This document shows positions 4,561 through 5,556 of a stretch of DNA of 5,556 bases, one piece after another. Numbering within the stretch: position 1 is the first letter of the stretch; the number at the start of each line of letters is the position of its first letter. The DNA lies in contig JAATFK010000342.1 in the NCBI GenBank assembly GCA_015655225.1, positions 1-5,556 of the forward strand. The letters run 5' to 3'. This DNA comes from Solirubrobacterales bacterium. GTDB taxonomy: Bacteria; Actinomycetota; Thermoleophilia; Solirubrobacterales; Solirubrobacteraceae. The translations under genes were made by a program, and so were the position numbers. The notes under the pieces were generated by a model. The model was not told where the DNA came from, did not search any database, and saw nothing but the letters and a program-made list of their open reading frames with translations.

Positions 4561-5556
4561 ATGGCTGAACCAACGCCCCTTCCCGACTCCGGCGCCATCA
4601 GAAGCGCTGAGCGCTTCACGCGCGAACGCTTCGTCCACGAGGGCGAAGAGGTCGCCGACGCGCTCGCCCCCGGCAGCGCCCGTCGCCGCGCGCTCGACGC
4701 CGCGCTGGCCGAGATCGCCGCCGGCGCCAGATTCCCGTCCGTCACGTGGCGGCGCGAATACGGCCTGCTGCTCGGGCTCGAACGGCTGCTGAGCGAGGAC
4801 GAGGCGCGCCTCGCCGACGGCACGCTGCTGAACCCGCACCAGGTCGATGCGCTCTCGGGAACGCTGACGGCGCTGATGGCCGAGGCGCAACGCACCGGAA
4901 ACGGCACCAGCAACGGCAAGTCGAACGGTGCATCGGACGCGGCGACGCACGTCGAGCAGCAGCTCGCCTCCGCCGCGATCCCCGGCGAGGAGGACCTCGA
5001 GCTCGACGAGGGCGAGCCCGACGAGGAGCCGCAGGACTGGCACGACGACTCCGGCGAGGACGACGACGTCCAGATGGCGGAGCAGCCGGAGGACCCGAAC
5101 GCCGCGAGACGCTTCTGGTTCGAGCACGCGACCGGCGCCGGCAAGACGGTCGCCGCGCTCGGCTTCGTCGAGGCCTCGCGCACCGGCGGCGTGCTGATCC
5201 TGACCCACCGCCGCAACCTCGTCGACCAGTTCAACGGCGAGCTGAGAGACCGCGGCTACTCGAGCCGCATCTCGGCGCCGCTGCTGGCCGGCAGAGACAA
5301 CCCGAGAGGGCCGGTCACGGTCGAGACCTACCAGTGGTTCGTCCGCAACGCCGGCAGAATCTCGGACGCCTACTCGGTCGTCATCTGCGACGAGGCGCAC
5401 ACCGCGCTGGGCGAGAAGACGAGCGCGGCGATCCGTGCCTGGGGCGGCCCCGTCTTCGTCGGCATGACCGCGACCGGCGCGCTGATCGCGCGCCACGTGA
5501 CCGACCTCTTCCCGACGCAGACCTCGCGCTTCGACCTCGCCCAGGCCGCCCGCCGC
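4561..5556 (+). CDS. SF2 DEAH-type helicase/ATPase with acidic insertion, N-terminal part
   Basis: Open from ATG at 4561 to the right edge, 332 residues without a stop. It is a superfamily 2 NTP-dependent nucleic-acid motor. Visible motifs are an HQ motif (NPHQVDAL, 91-98), Walker A ATGAGKT (190-196), motif Ia LTHRRNLVDQF (214-224), Ib-like VTVETYQWF (252-260), Walker B DEAH (277-280) and motif III TAT (303-305) in GMTATGALIA. The second RecA domain is beyond the window. Residues 1-90 are an unrecognised, mostly helical N-terminus. Between the HQ motif and Walker A lies an Asn/Gly/Ser-rich linker (112-125) and an acidic stretch (143-178) with 20 Asp/Glu and no Lys/Arg. ATG 4561 is the only standard start after the in-frame TAA at 4468-4470. 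No good Shine-Dalgarno is near; AGAGG (4538-4542) is 18 nt away and lies in a predicted stem. Seven of about 30 arginines use AGA. Function (repair, RNA metabolism or defence) cannot be decided here. Confidence 0.9.
   Translation, partial: MAEPTPLPDSGAIRSAERFTRERFVHEGEEVADALAPGSARRRALDAALAEIAAGARFPSVTWRREYGLLLGLERLLSEDEARLADGTLLNPHQVDALSGTLTALMAEAQRTGNGTSNGKSNGASDAATHVEQQLASAAIPGEEDLELDEGEPDEEPQDWHDDSGEDDDVQMAEQPEDPNAARRFWFEHATGAGKTVAALGFVEASRTGGVLILTHRRNLVDQFNGELRDRGYSSRISAPLLAGRDNPRGPVTVETYQWFVRNAGRISDAYSVVICDEAHTALGEKTSAAIRAWGGPVFVGMTATGALIARHVTDLFPTQTSRFDLAQAARR

Noticed and set aside
4513..5496. 327- and 255-codon minus-strand frames opposite the helicase
   Set aside because: Composition is repetitive (Ser-rich or Arg/Ala/Val-rich), while the plus strand carries ordered SF2 motifs.

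Overview
The window comes from a very GC-rich bacterial chromosome with tightly packed genes and GTG and TTG starts. Arginine codon AGA is unexpectedly frequent in some genes. With the protein types seen, this suggests an actinobacterium, perhaps of the Thermoleophilia (Solirubrobacter/Conexibacter-like). That placement is an inference from composition and style, not from a marker gene.

Layout: (1) 1-795, plus strand: the C-terminal half of a family 5 peptide/nickel-type solute-binding protein, cut by the left edge. (2) 817-1782, plus strand: a complete DppB/OppB-type permease, presumably in the same operon. No second permease or ATPase follows; the next gene is convergent. (3) 1779-4316, minus strand: a compact four-gene unit. 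In transcription order it is a GNAT acetyltransferase, a GalT-like nucleotidyltransferase with altered metal-site residues, D-aminoacyl-tRNA deacylase (dtd), and an unrecognised very acidic protein. Spacings are an 8-nt overlap, 28 nt and 10 nt, so one transcript is likely. (4) 4317-4560: a 244-bp divergent intergenic region. It is the only sizeable non-coding stretch and is rich in inverted repeats. (5) 4561-5556, plus strand: the N-terminal 332 residues of an SF2 DEAH-type helicase/ATPase, cut by the right edge. It carries an unusual low-complexity acidic insertion between its HQ motif and Walker A.

The ABC pair imports an oligopeptide-like solute. Dtd removes D-amino acids from mischarged tRNA. 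GNAT and the GalT-like protein look like small-molecule enzymes of unknown substrate. The four minus-strand genes do not form an obvious pathway and may simply be a housekeeping cluster.

Points worth a second look: the 16-bp palindrome holding both convergent stop codons, with a perfect 9-bp hairpin beside it; the inverted-repeat-rich leader of the helicase, with a possible loop-loop contact and a 14-codon peptide; the acidic insertion in the helicase; the loss of metal-site residues in the GalT-like protein; and the sharp contrast in AGA use between adjacent genes. I found no CRISPR array, insertion sequence, tRNA or rRNA.
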